Assembly: GCA_015680685.1 (NCBI GenBank)
Contig: MNCI01015505.1
Span: 1 to 64,000 of the forward strand
From: Gnetum montanum
Taxonomy: Eukaryota > Streptophyta > Gnetopsida > Gnetales > Gnetaceae
DNA length: 64,000 nucleotides
Direction: 5' to 3'
Below, piece by piece: positions 10,357 through 21,665 of this stretch (within the stretch, counting starts at the first letter, position 1; the number at the start of each line of letters is the position of its first letter). Position numbers and translations under genes: made by a program. The notes beneath the pieces are model-generated. The model had not been told where the DNA came from, did not search any database, and saw only the letters and a program-made list of their open reading frames with translations.

Positions 10357-11627
10357 TGTTAACCTTTTGGTATGTCAAAACATTAAGGAAAATGAAGTAC
10401 AAGGATGTTTGTATGGTTTTTTTGTTTACAGAGCAAGAGTAAAGGACTAAAGAACTCACAAGGAAATTTGGAATCACAAGGACTTAAGGGAGCACGAATG
10501 AATATGAAGAATTCAAGAAAAAAGTATCTATTTTTATTAAGAATTATTCCTAGATGTTTTGGCATGTTTCAAAGTGTTTTTGGCTCATTTTTATGGGTCT
10601 AGAAGGTTATAAGGTCTATGGTGACTTGTTTGGAGGCATTTGGAGGCTCCCAACATCAAAATGAACAATTTCATTTTTGGCCCCTACAAAAGAGATGTCT
10701 TTCCCATACCAAAGGCATCTTTCTTATAGGTAGCAAAATCAAAGACATCTCTACAAAATAGTAGACATCGTTCATCAAACAAAGACATCTTTCTAGAATA
10801 TAGGCCAATTTTAGAAAGATATCTTTCACCAGACAAAGACTTCTTCCTAGAATGAAGATTTCATAAGGACATCTTTCCCAGAAAAAGATGTCTTCCCAAA
10901 ATTAAAGGAAAATATAAAAAGACACCTCAAGCATGAAGAAGATGTCTTCCATGATTGCTAATAACCATTGGCTAGTCATTGCATGAGTTCCAAGATGGAT
11001 TTAGAAACATGGTAGCTATAAGAAGACTTCATATGCATTAAAAAAAATTGCAAGCTTATGTGTAATCATTGTACTATCATTTTGTAATCATTGTATTCTT
11101 TGTTGCTTCTCATTGTATTATCATTTGGCATTGTAAAGTGTGCTATACCTCAAAGTGTAAGGATCAGAAAACCTAGTTGCATTCATTCATTGTAATTATT
11201 ATTCTCATTGTCCTATAGGATTGATGTGCTTCTTGTGGAAAGGTATCTTGCATGAGCTTGTTAGGATCCTATGGGATTGAGTTGTTGGTGTTACAGTATA
11301 ACCATCTAGTGTAGAGCTTAAGATTGTAAAGGTTTTGGAAGCCTTGAAATCACATTTCCAAGCCTAACAACACCTTACAAGGTTGAGTGATTGGTGCTAT
11401 AGTACAACACTTTGAAGCAAGGCTTGATGACTGTACAAGATGTGGATCCTTCAACCACATTTTGAGAGCAACAAAGTTCGAAGGTGTGCTTGCAAACTAT
11501 CCTCCAAGTGTGGAATACCCAAGTGGGAAAACCATATTAAAATTAGTTTGTGCTTTTTGTTAAAGAATTTTTATTTGGGGAACTTATTCATCCCTCTCCC
11601 CACCCCTTCTAACTTCAACGATCCACA
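10357..11627 (+). repeat. 5' LTR of E (1271 bp)
   Basis: Begins tgttaaccttttgg and ends gatccaca. Matches 15269-16516 along its whole length. The region 10690-10950 contains a run of AAAGACATCTTT-like palindromic motifs. The 3' end (11500-11627), including the CCTCCAAGTGTG-like and TTATTCATCCC-like blocks, resembles the LTR end at 24480-24612. Confidence 0.9.
10690..10950 (+). repeat. Palindromic AAAGACATCTTT motif array in the E LTR
   Basis: Roughly eight copies of AAAGACATCTTT-like sequence, in both orientations (for example AAAGATGTCTT), spaced about 25-45 bp. The same array occurs in the right LTR at about 15605-15870. It lies between the LTR start and the middle of the LTR; I found no clear TATA box beside it. 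Confidence 0.6.
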
Positions 11628-11904
11628 AGTGTTTTCGAAGCTTAGTGCTCTTGCGCTCCTCATCAATCTCCAAGAGTGAACAATGGAAGGGGATTTTAAC
11701 ACCAAATAGACTTGGTCAAGGAGAATAATTGTCTTTATCAACTACTATATCCAATCTTTGTATCATATCTACCAAAAAGATAAATCTTTCATTCTATTTA
11801 TAAATAAAAGTATCTACTCTTGCAAGCTTAATAGTGTTTATGATATTCATGAAAGGTATGGAATATTTTGCAATAAGATTCTTTCTCTTTAAAATTTATG
11901 CATT
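11628..11904 (+). other. E leader between LTR and gag
   Basis: No coding signal. The sequence just inside the LTR (agtgttttcgaagc) does not match the usual copia tRNA-iMet primer site, so the primer is unidentified. Confidence 0.4.
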
Positions 11905-13170
11905 GTGATAAAATATTCTTTGTATGTTAAGCAAATGAAAATTATAGTTCTTAATGATGAATGTTCTTATCTCAAGAAAGAAAACTTAGACCTTAAGGCT
12001 AAGGTTCAAAAACTAACCTATGTGATTGAGCAAATGAACAAGAACTATTTGTCCAAAGACCAAAAGCAAACAAATGGCTGTCTGAGAAATTTATTAGAAG
12101 AAAATCAATCCAATCAATTTAGATGTAGAGAAAGAGGTAAAAATATTTCAAATTCTAATTTTGATCTTTTTTCTATAGAATATTGGATATGTGGTGGAAG
12201 AGGCCACTTAGCTTCTGAAGGCCCCAATGCTTATAGGTTTCAAGAGAAAGAGTATAGTGAAGAAATGAGAAGAACTAACCTTCATACAAGTTGGGATGAT
12301 GACGATGCATCAACTTAAGAAGATAAAAAGGAAAAAAATTTCTACACCAACTAGGATGATGGAGACTAAGACAAGGAAGAAGCAAGTGATACCTCAAAAG
12401 ACCCTCATCTCATCTATATGCGTCCCATAGATGATGATGTTGGCCTTTTTTATGAAGATGATCAATATGAGAATGAAGAAGAAAAGTATGACCTATTGTG
12501 TAAGTTGGAAAGTCTTTGTGTAAAGTTAACTAAGAAAGTAAAAACTAAGGATCAAAATATTTCTTCATTAAATTTAACAATTTATAATCTCATAAAAGAA
12601 ATCTCAGGCCTCAGGGATAAGAATAAAGAGCTAACCCAATCTTATGAGCAAATCAAGGAAGAACTTGCAGATGTTAAACTTGTAAATGAAAGGCTAGTCA
12701 AGGGAAAAGAATCCCTTCGAATGGTTCTTTGACAAGGAAGAAGTCCACATGATAAGAGTGGATTTGGATATTACACACAAGAGGAATCATCTACACCAAC
12801 CCCAGCTCAACCAAAGGTCACTTCAAAGAATGAAGAATCAACATGCACTACAACTCAACCAAGAGTAGCTCCAAGGTATGATCATTTTAAATACTATAGG
12901 AAGGTAAGATGTTATTATTGTCATAAGTTTGGGCATAAGCAATGGAAGTGCAATTTAAAATATTATCACATGAACACTTGGTCATATCATAGGACTCCTT
13001 GGTCTTATCCAAATATGCCTAGAAAGAATTTTTTGTAGGTTAAAAAGGATATGCAAATAAATCAAAGAGGAGTAAAGAAAGATTGGATAACTCACAAGAA
13101 TGATCAAAAGTTTGGAAAGTCAAGAGGAAGGAACTTGAGGATGAGAAGACACTATCTAGCCAATTTGTGA
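11905..13170 (+). pseudogene. Gag of E (Maximus/SIRE-like, two zinc knuckles)
   Basis: Three successive open pieces. The first (11905-12318, 137 codons) has a coiled-coil segment and a first zinc knuckle, CGGRGHLASEG, in which two of the expected cysteines are lost. The second (12418-12732, 104 codons) starts with an acidic stretch, YEDDQYENEEEKYD, and continues as a long heptad-patterned coiled coil. The third carries an intact knuckle, CYYCHKFGHKQWKC (C-X2-C-X4-H-X4-C, about 12907-12948), followed by a basic tail. The order of knuckle, acidic segment, coiled coil, second knuckle is the Gag architecture of plant Maximus/SIRE copia elements. Stops at 12319 and 12733 break the frame. The true start is probably upstream of 11905, in decayed sequence. 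Confidence 0.7.
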
Positions 13171-15252
13171 AAAGGACCCAAGCCTTGAAAAGTGAAGAAG
13201 TCTATGCAAGAAGAAAAACCTTAAAAGAGGAATCTCATTACCTAGCACTCTAGGCACCTTAATTATCAATTGTAAACAAGGTAAGTCCAGGTAAGTTTTT
13301 GTCTTCCTTCTTGTTAAATTTTGTATTAGTATTGAATTTGAAAGTCTAAATTGTGTTTATATGTGCTTACTTTATTTCTAGCTATGGGATGTTAGCTCCA
13401 ATAATCTACAAATATTAAGATAAGCACTTACAAGAGAAGATATTTGGTATTGTTAGAATAATTGATTATGGTATCTTTTGTGAATGTTTGAGCATGATGT
13501 GATTAATCTTATAATTGAATGAAATTTTGTGGTATTTGTAAACTTTTAAAAGTTTTTATTGAAAACTCTTTTAATTCTCGAATGGAATATATATTGATTA
13601 CAGGTGTTTAAAATTCGTTGATGTATTTCTTGGACATTCATTATTATTTAAATGTATTGTGATTTGACATTGTTGTCCAACTTCTTTTGAAAGATTTTTG
13701 ATGTGTGATATTTAAGCATTGGATTTGGCACCTTTAATATAAGTCTATCTTCTAAGAAAATAATTTCAATAGGAATTATTTGCTATCTTAAGCTCTTTCT
13801 TTTAAAACTCTCTAACCTTGTTATGGGTCTTCAGATTTATGGAGACATCTCCTAGTCCCTTGTGTAATTCTCAATTATGTGCAACACTTATATTTTTTGT
13901 GTTTATTTTTTATATAACTAATAGAATACCTTAGTCTCCATACTTCCTCTTACAATTTTTATGTAGCATGGAGNAGCTCTTTCTTTTAAAACTCTCTAAC
14001 CTTGTTATGGGTCTTCAGATTTATGGAGACATCTCCTAGTCCCTTGTGTAATTCTCAATTATGTGCAACACTTATATTTTTTGTGTTTATTTTTTATATA
14101 ACTAATAGAATACCTTAGTCTCCATACTTCCTCTTACAATTTTTATGTAGCATGGAGATCCTAAAAGATTCAAGGAGGAATATCAATCACTCTACAATAG
14201 ATTCATTATGACCAAAGAAACTAGATGTCTAAAAAACTGGTCATATATATAGGGGGAGCTTGTACCTAATCCAAGAGGCTACCTATGTAGGGGGGGACTC
14301 TCTTGAGGCTATTACCAAAAGGTACTCAAGTAGCAAAACTTCATATTTCAACCCACCCTTAACTAAAAATAAGTAAGGAAGAGCATATTCATTTAGTAAT
14401 TTTTGAAAGAGGACATTTATTAAATCCTTTTCTAAATTTAAACTTTTATGGTGAAAGCTCTTGATCTTTATAAAACATACTTATGAGCTCTATTTATTTT
14501 TTGACCTTTTGTATTTTGAGAATATATCTTTTTAAGTACCTAAGGCCCTTATTGTAAATATAAGTTAAGAAGAACTAAAATAGGTGTCCATGATCTCTTT
14601 TGCTAAGATATGAGGTATATATATATATATATAATGTTTTTGTGCTCAACCTAATTGTCATATATTAGTTTATGATTTCTTTTGTTATTTGTGTTTGATC
14701 ATTAATATAATAAGATGTCTTGCTTTGTCATAAAAGTTGTATATCCATGTTTTACTTGCCATCAATTTTCTATGCCTAGTTGTATTATTGAAGCTTCAAA
14801 AGGACTAAAATATTGGATGATTATATAATCATGAGTGTCTTGTTATTAATGGCTTCTTGGTTCAAAAAGATAGGTCACATGATCCTAAATGCTCAAAATT
14901 TGGACTTTGATAAGGGGTAGCTCTTATTTAATTTGACATCATTAGCCTTATGAAAATAATTCTAAGAAATGTATATCTCTATGGGATTATTACTTGATGT
15001 TTATCTCATGAAATAATTTGGCAATTATTTGAATAGGTCCTTTTCATGATCCCCTTCTTTTTGGTGCTATATACAAAGGGGAGAGTTTTTATGATGTTTC
15101 TATTTTAAGAAAAAGTCATTTATCTATCTTTATTGTTCCATTTTTTTTCTTTTTGTTCATGTCCAAAAAGGAGGAGAAGTGGTAAGTAGCTATGTTACTA
15201 TATTTTATGATTCATGATTATACTCACCCGTTTTCTTAAGTTTTGGACATTA
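13171..15252 (+). other. Non-coding internal region of E
   Basis: AT-rich; no copia protease, integrase, RT or RNase H motif seen on either strand. Contains short ggggga-type purine runs (14251-14300), an AT dinucleotide run (about 14614-14631) and the duplicated block 13791-14157. In an autonomous element the 4-kb pol would sit here. Confidence 0.5.
13791..14157 (+). repeat. Exact 183-bp duplication joined by a single N (probable assembly artefact)
   Basis: Bases 13791-13973 and 13975-14157 appear identical by eye, with one N at 13974 between them. Elsewhere in E repeats have diverged markedly, so perfect identity around an N points to an unmerged contig overlap rather than biology. Confidence 0.85.
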
Positions 15253-15268
15253 CAAAAAAGGGGGAGAT
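15253..15268 (+). promoter_or_regulatory. Polypurine tract of E
   Basis: The run aaaaaagggggagat directly precedes the right LTR. It is the typical plus-strand primer of plant copia elements of the SIRE/Maximus kind. Confidence 0.85.
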
Positions 15269-16516
15269 TGTTAACCTTTTGGTATGTCCAAACATTGAGG
15301 AAAATGGAGTACAAGAATGTTTGTATGGTTTTTTTGTTTATAGGAGCAAGAGCAAAAAACTCAAGGACTCACATGCAAATTTGGAATCACAAGGACACAA
15401 GGGAGCATGGACAAATACGAAGAATTTAAGCAAAATGTATATATTTTTGTTGAGGATGATTCTTGGATGTTTTTTCATATTTCAAAGTGTTTCTAGATCA
15501 ATATTATGGTTCTAGGAGGTTATAAGATCTATGGGAACTTATTTGGAGGCATCTAGATGCTCCCAGCATCAAAACAAGTAGTTTCACTTTTGGCCTCTAC
15601 AAAAGAAACATCTTTCCCATACCAAAGACATTTTTCTAGTAGGTATCATAGTCAAAGGTATCTTTGCAAAATAATAGACATTTTTCATCAGAAAAAGATG
15701 TCTTCCTAGAATACAAATCAATTCTAGAAATATTTCTTTCACCAAATAAAGACATCTTCCCAAAATGAAGACTTCATAAAGACGTCTTTCCCAGACAAAG
15801 AAGTCTTCTTAGAATTGAAGGAAAATATAAAAAGACATATTAGGCACAAAGAAGACATCTTTCATGATCGTTAATGACCATTGGCTAGCCATTACACAAG
15901 TTCCAAGATGGATTTAGAAACACAAAAACTATAAGAAGACTTCATATGCACTAAAAAATGTGCAAGCTTACGTGTAATCATTGTATTCTCTATTGCTCCT
16001 CATTGTATTATCATTTGGCATTATAAAGTGTGTTGTATCTCAAAGTGCAAGGATTAGCAAACCTAGTTGAATTCATTCTTTGAAATTATTATTCTCTTGT
16101 TACCCTGCAGGGTTGATGTGCTTCTTGTGGGAAGGCATCTTGCTTGAGCTTGTCAAGATTCTATGAGATTGAGTTGTTGGTGCTACAGTACAACACTCTA
16201 GTGTGGAGCTTGAGATTGTAAAGTTGTGAAAGCCTTGAAACCACATTTCCAAGAATAATAGGACCTTGCAAGGTTAAGTGATTAGTGCTATAATACAACA
16301 CTCCAGAGCAAGGCTTGATGACCATATAGGATTTGGATCCTTCAATCACATTTTGAGAGCAAAAAACTCCAGAGGTGTGCTTGCAAACTACCCTCTAAGT
16401 GTGAACTACACAAGTTAGGAAACCATGTTAAAATTGATGTGTGCTTTGTGTTAAATAATTTTTATTTGGAAAACTTATTCATCCCCTTGCCCCTCTTCTA
16501 AGTTCAATGATCCACA
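15269..16516 (+). repeat. 3' LTR of E (1248 bp)
   Basis: Begins tgttaaccttttgg and ends gatccaca, followed by the TSD tgtat at 16517-16521. Matches the 5' LTR with scattered substitutions and small indels. Confidence 0.9.
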
Positions 16517-16521
16517 TGTAT

Positions 16522-16790
16522 TGCTTTCCATTTCGATGGATAAGCTCAAATTCATGTTTAGCATCAACCTTCATTCTTGGAATGAGGAGTCTAGCTTGGA
16601 TTTTGATGCAAATGAAGTTTTAGTGATCTTAATTTACCACAGAAAAATCTAGACTTTACCCTCTTAGCCTAAACAATTACCTACGTTTAGCCACGATAGG
16701 ATCTTTAGGGTCATAAACCCTCATAGCATCTTGGCTAGATCCCACATCTGTAAGGTTAAGGGGTAAGATAGTTGATTGGCTAAAAGACAT
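16522..16790 (-). pseudogene. Gag N-terminus of D1, separated by E
   Basis: The minus-strand reading aligns with D2 at 34700-34880 and D3 at 62600-62760. Shared features are a tract ending in K.Q..MFI/LFI, then FDLIHHNGK here and in D2, and YELIHQNGW in D3. It is continuous with the gag at 10351 once element E and one copy of tgtat are removed. Function unknown beyond being the N-terminal part of Gag. Confidence 0.6.
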
Positions 16791-17537
16791 TATTATTGAT
16801 TTAAAGTTAGTTTAATAAAATTTATAATTGATTAATTGAATCAAAATTATAGCAAGTGGAATTAACCAAGATGAAATAAGGGTATGTCTTGAAAGGTGTT
16901 GTAAACTGTAATTGCAAGTGAAGTGCAAATTGCAGTGATAGGGAAGATGCCCTACACTTCAAAAAAATATAGTAGTTTTGATGTTAGAAAAACCAACTAT
17001 GCCGGATTTTTTAGCAGGGGCTATGCTGGAAAGGGGAAAAGAGGGTAAGGTATTCAAAATTCTCTAATCCACTCGCACTATGTTGTGGTTCCTCCTCTTG
17101 GCCAAGATTATTTTTGTGTTTGAAAAAGTGAATATAAAATATTTATTTGTTTTTCTTTACAAGTAACATTAATGTTTTGAGAAGGACCAATGCTAGCTTT
17201 TTTGGAAAATTTCATAGCAAGAGGGTTCAAGTGGTTGTGATAGAGCAATGCTAGTCTTTGAAACACACAAAGCTAGTTTTGACTAACAACCACACTAATT
17301 TTGAAAAGTACAGCAATTATTGTCAAAATTTCACAAAAATCCAAATCACCTCAAACCTCCACACTAGGTTTTGGTGGCAAGGAAATGGATTACAACATTG
17401 GTTTCTCTTAAATATTTTTTTATAATAAAGTTTGAAGGATTTTGGTGTAAATTCAAGGTTCTTTAATCTACAAAAATGTTCATTCATACAACACAAGAGG
17501 ATTGGATGAAGAAGTTGGATGAAGGCCCTCCTTCTAA
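16791..17537 (-). other. D1 leader between LTR and gag
   Basis: No convincing coding signal. Shares short blocks with the D2 leader (for example CCTCTTTTCCCC in both). Its boundary with the LTR carries the D-family motif TTAGAAGGAGGGCC (minus strand, about 17538-17525). Confidence 0.45.
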
Positions 17538-18780
17538 TGCAAGAAAATTGTTGTGCTTGAAAAAATCAATTGCTAAAAAATCAAAGATTGCAAGCATGGA
17601 ACAATTTTAACCTTGGATCCCAAGGGCCTTTGAGAGAGAGAATCCAAGGGGCCCTGGATAGTCTAGTCAATTACTCACTCAGGGAATTAAGAAATGTAAA
17701 TGTGGATAAATGAAATGTGAAATATTTCAAATCTTACCTAGAAAATAAATGCACATAATAAAACCATAACAACTTTGCACAAAAAATGAAGTATGAAATT
17801 TATTACAATGAAAATATTATAAATAAGCAAAGTTTATAATGTATACAAATGGTGCTTGGATGCACCAAGGATTTTCTTTGGTGGAGTTTGAAGCCTATTG
17901 AAGCTGGTAGTCTCGCACACCATAATCAACTTCAGGATCCAAGTACTTCTTAACTCCCAAAACCAAAATTCCTTTTAGGTTTTGCATAGATCTAAAGCAT
18001 TGGTCATAGAGAGGTAAGGTATGTGAATGATTTTTTAGGTAATAGGGGGTACCACGTTGGGAGTCTTTGTGCCCAAGTGGTAGAGCATTACTTCATAAAA
18101 CCTCAGAGAAGCCTCAAGGTTACAAGTGCTTAAAATGGTTGAAAGTTTCCATGCTCAAGAACTACCAAAATGTTTGTGCTTTCTCTCAAATTTGAAAGCT
18201 AAAGAATTCAAAAGAGGTGAAACCTTTTCAATGTATTTTAGGTTGGCTTATATAGGTTATATTTCTATTGAATTTTGGCTGTAAATTTCTGCCATGATTA
18301 CTAATGAATTAGTATCATGTACAAGTGTGGTAGGTGCTTGATTCCAACATAGCTACTATTTGTGGTAAGTTTTGACACCCCCTAAGGTACCAAAACCATG
18401 CTGGTTACTAAGAATAGTAAATGGACTTTTCATTTATGTTAGCTTCTCCCACCCATGCTGACCTTCTAATAGCAATGCTAGAGTTGTATGTGCAATGCTA
18501 AGCTTCATTGAAAATGGAAACTCCAACCACTCCAATGTTAGCCTTGATGTGGCAACATTGGCCTTATGGTGACTATGTTGGCCATAGTTGAGGGAATGAT
18601 AGTCAAATCACCCAACGTTGGACATAGATGCTTCCAACGTAGTAAAGATCATACGCCCTACAAAACCCATGAAAATGCCAATTTTGGCAATCCAATAGAC
18701 AGTTTTTACCTTTTCAAGCTCAAATATAGATATGGTAGAACTTTTTCCACTTGGGAAGTGAGGCTATAATAACTCATGGA
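17538..18780 (-). repeat. 5' LTR of D1 (right limit approximate)
   Basis: Minus-strand TATA box TATATAAG (18254-18247) lies about 710 bp upstream of the conserved junction motif at 17538. The same spacing holds in the D2/D3 shared LTR (TATA 61275, junction 62010). The U3 side (18330-18780) contains short inverted-repeat motifs around CCAACATTGG and CCAACGTTGG. I cannot fix the outer end. Confidence 0.5.
18247..18254 (-). promoter_or_regulatory. TATA box of the D1 LTR
   Basis: TATATAAG on the minus strand, about 710 bp before the LTR-leader junction, equivalent to the TATA box at 61275 in the other D LTR. Confidence 0.5.
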
Positions 18781-18999
18781 GCATTTTTTAAATCCAAAAG
18801 CCAAAGTATGTGAAATTGCATCTCATGGATTACAATCTTCACATTTTTACAATGAAAGTCCAACCTTAGGTTTTATGGGGTAAAAGATACAAGGCCAACA
18901 TTATTTTAACATATATTTTCTCCATGGTTTTTCAAAGTCTATAAATTCATACTACATAACGTAGTAGTCCATTATGGCATATCTATAACCATAGTCAAA

Positions 19000-19660
19000 A
19001 ATAATGGCCCATAGTTCAATAGCCAAGAAATGCAAGACTTTTGTCAAAAACTAAGCATTAAGAATTTATTTTCATCACCATACTATCCTCAAGCCAATGG
19101 ACAAGCTGAAGCTATCCACAAGATTATCATAAACTTATTCAAAAATATGCTAAACAATAACAAATGCAAGTGGCATGAGCGACTTATCCATGCACTGTGG
19201 ACCTATAGGACTACCTTTTGAACCACAATTGGTGTCACCCCGTATAGCCTTATTTATAGATCTAAAGCTATTTTTCCTCTTGAATTGTAAGTTCCATCAC
19301 TAAGAGTGGTTATCTCTAACTTCACTAATGATAAGAAAAATAAGGAGCTACGTACTATCGATCTAGATTCGGTAGAAGAGTAGTGAATACAAATGCTTGT
19401 TCACATTGAATGATATAAAGAGAGGTAGAAGCAACATCATCATCATGATCCAAATAAGTGAAAGATCAAGGAAGAAGATCTGCTCCTTAATGTTGTTTGT
19501 TAGCATGCAAAACAATTCTCAACCAACTAGGAGGGACCATTCCTAGTCACTAAAGCCTAGGGAAATGGAGCATTTAGATTGGCATACATGGATGGGAATG
19601 AATTGGCCAATCTAGTCAATCATTCCTATCTCAAGCCTTATTACATCTAACATGATTTTC
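19000..19660 (+). pseudogene. Integrase C-terminal fragment, Tat-like Ty3/gypsy
   Basis: Starts within the integrase core. A 63-codon open frame (19030-19221) carries SSPYYPQANGQAEAIHK, with the Asn-Gly-Gln block and the catalytic Glu, then WHERLIHALWTYRTTF. Beyond a stop the frame continues as TPYSLIYRSKAIFPLEL, then a Gln/His-rich linker, then the GPY/F domain EGPFLVTKA...GAFRLA and finally NHSYLKPYY (about 19650). The order and spacing match the end of the integrase of Tat-lineage elements. Everything upstream (RT, RNase H) is missing. It could come from an autonomous partner of the pol-less D family, but no LTR links them here. Confidence 0.8.
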
Positions 19661-19725
19661 CTTGTAAGTGTGAATTAACAATTGACATTGATGGCCTTTA
19701 CAACCTACAACAAGTGAGCTTGCAT

Positions 19726-19767
<42 letters not shown>

Positions 19768-20400
19768 GAATAATGAATGAATTGCAAGTTTTGTAAAGTT
19801 TTATGCACATGGTATAGATATTAATGCTGCATTGATAATAGCCTATGGTGGCCTATAGTTTGTTGGTTCATTCATGTAGCCTGATGCAATATTATGTGAA
19901 AACATGTTTTCTTTGTCTTATTTTCTTGTTCTTTTAGAGTTGTGCTTGCAAGATGAAGCTTGCAAGTCATCATGAAGGTGAAACTCATCATGACAACAAG
20001 TTACCATGTGACCTTGATGAAATCTTATCGAGCCTAGAGTGCTTTTCTCACATCACTCTTGTTACCCCTCTTGATCCACAATCTTGTAGCCTAATTACAA
20101 CCTTTCTTATTGTTGGCACATTTGGCCATTCCATGGAACAATTGGAATATTTTATTAAAAATTAGAATAGCTTTAAGGTTATGGGTTGATGGGTGTTAAA
20201 TAAAATGATGTCGAGGCCTCATTGATACAAAATTAAAGTGCCAAATTATTTCTTATTGGAGATTGGAAGATAGTACAATAGCAAACAAGGAATTATATTA
20301 TTTACTTGAAAAGCATTGGTGAAGAACGTGCTCTGAAAAATTCTTTTTGGAAAGGTCCCAAATTAAAAATCCCTATTGTTAAGTTCAGTTTTATATTTGG
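19661..20400. other. Integrase 3' flank with CT microsatellite, otherwise no clear signal
   Basis: Contains the (CT)n run at 19729-19764 and a 70-codon open frame (19953-20165) with no recognised domain. This may be the 3' non-coding part of the Tat-like element that donated the integrase fragment. Confidence 0.35.
19729..19764. repeat. (CT)18 microsatellite
   Basis: Uninterrupted CT dinucleotides over 36 bp. Confidence 0.95.
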
Positions 20401-21250
20401 CCCTAAGATAATGTTTGAAACTCCAATTCTCGGCAGCCATTCCTGCCTTGCAAAAATTAGAAAATAAAAATAAAAATTAGCAACGCCTCCATTGTCCTAA
20501 AAAATGTGCAGTTGCAAGCGAAGGCGAAGGAGATGCAAATAAGCTTGATGATACATGGGTTTCAATGGAGATGCAAATAAGCTTTCAGTCTGTTCCTAAT
20601 CATGGTGTTCCAGAAAAATCACATTTTCACCAAAGCAGCGGGAGTGCAAAACCGCCAACCGCACTGTGCTTATCACGACACATATAGGCACCGCAAAAAA
20701 CCACCATCGCCATGGGCATGGCCAAGTCCCTGAGGGACAAAACCCCTTTGCCGTGGACACAGCAGCAAATAAAAAAAATGAAGCCCTCGTCCACACGCAG
20801 AAATAGAATTGCGTTTTGTTCAAACCCCATCTTCATCTTCAAATCACCCTCTTCTCCAGCACTACCACTACAACAGTGAGCTCTTACTCTACACGGCAGT
20901 CTGCATCGGTAGCTGAGGAGTGATTTCACCACCAAACCCTATCCGTTTCTGCACTGTTGTTCTACGCATCACCAACCCCTACCTGCCTCAGCACTATTTT
21001 CAAACAACTCAACGAATTTCGTGGTTGTGCGCCCTTGGAAAATACAAAAACAGGTTAATTGCTGCAACAAGATTGAAAACAGAAACAACATCACACTGGG
21101 AACTAATTTCAAACTTTTAGGTGGTGAAAAATGGTAATCACAAATGTCATTCACCCCTAAAACCTACAATCTGAAATAGCAGCCATGCCCGATGCCGAAG
21201 CATTCGATATCGCATACCAGTCCACAGAACGTGGCAACAAAGACATAAAG
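20401..21250. other. Relatively GC- and CpG-rich island without assigned function
   Basis: Composition differs from the surrounding AT-rich repeat DNA: CpGs are retained and no LTR or pol match was seen. It holds a short plus-strand ORF with good start context (20712-20879) and overlapping minus-strand frames (20823-20596; 20935-20627) with no recognised domain. It may be a fragment of a host gene's 5' region or of a younger element. Confidence 0.35.
20712..20879 (+). CDS. Small ORF, 55 codons, unknown
   Basis: ATG at 20712 in the favourable context gccATGG; it ends at TGA 20877-20879. The product starts MGMAKSLRDKTPLPW and is basic in the middle. No domain, signal peptide or membrane segment recognised. 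Its only support is start context and the locally GC-rich composition; it could be chance or a first exon. Confidence 0.2.
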   Translation: MGMAKSLRDKTPLPWTQQQIKKMKPSSTRRNRIAFCSNPIFIFKSPSSPALPLQQ

Positions 21251-21665
21251 GCACACTAAGAAAGGTGTCAAGAGATATTTTGGGCTGATGTCAGTGAATC
21301 AAAGTTGCAATTTTATTCATCAAAAATAAAATTTTAAATGGTCTGGTGATTAGTTCAGCAATGTCGCATACGCTAATAGTGTGAAAGACTTACCTCTTAA
21401 TTTAATTATTCCAAGGCTTTCAAACATTATTATATAAGTTACTACCCATAAAATAATTGTAATATTAATGATAAAATATTTGTAATATTTACAAATATTA
21501 GTGTTAGCATAAATTCCTCCTAACTTTATGTACAACTTCCCAACTACATAACTTCCCAATTAAATTGGTGAGAAATATCTCCTAACTACATGGGTAAGTT
21601 GTAACTCCCTTACTTGGGAGAGAAGTTAGCTAAGATATTTTAAGTATGTAACCACCTTTGAACCC

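Larger units (their letters stand above)
10357..16516 (+). mobile_element. Element E: gag-only Ty1/copia-type LTR element (6160 bp)
   Basis: Complete structure: LTR 10357-11627, internal region, polypurine tract 15253-15268, LTR 15269-16516, TSD tgtat. The internal region (3.6 kb) encodes a Maximus/SIRE-like Gag with coiled coil and zinc knuckles but shows no protease, integrase, RT or RNase H signature. This resembles the non-autonomous TR-GAG type of element. By eye the LTRs differ at roughly one position in six over their first 200 bp, so the insertion is old. An assembly duplication (13791-14157) lengthens it by about 184 bp. Confidence 0.85.
5494..18780 (-). mobile_element. Element D1: gag-protease LTR element with antisense gene (split by E, interrupted by A)
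   Basis: In minus-strand order: LTR (about 18780 to 17538), leader (17537 to 16791), gag N-terminus (16790 to 16522), the nested element E (10357-16516), the rest of gag (10351 to 8530), protease (about 7560 to 7180), then the remains of an oppositely oriented spliced gene (plus strand, 5520-6860) cut at 5493 by element A. No RT, RNase H or integrase is visible between protease and the antisense gene, the same arrangement as in D2. The right-hand limit in the U3 is approximate. Confidence 0.7.

Noticed and set aside
20596-20935. Minus-strand frames of 75 and 102 codons with many Cys residues
   Set aside because: No domain, overlapping frames, and no conserved partner elsewhere in the window.
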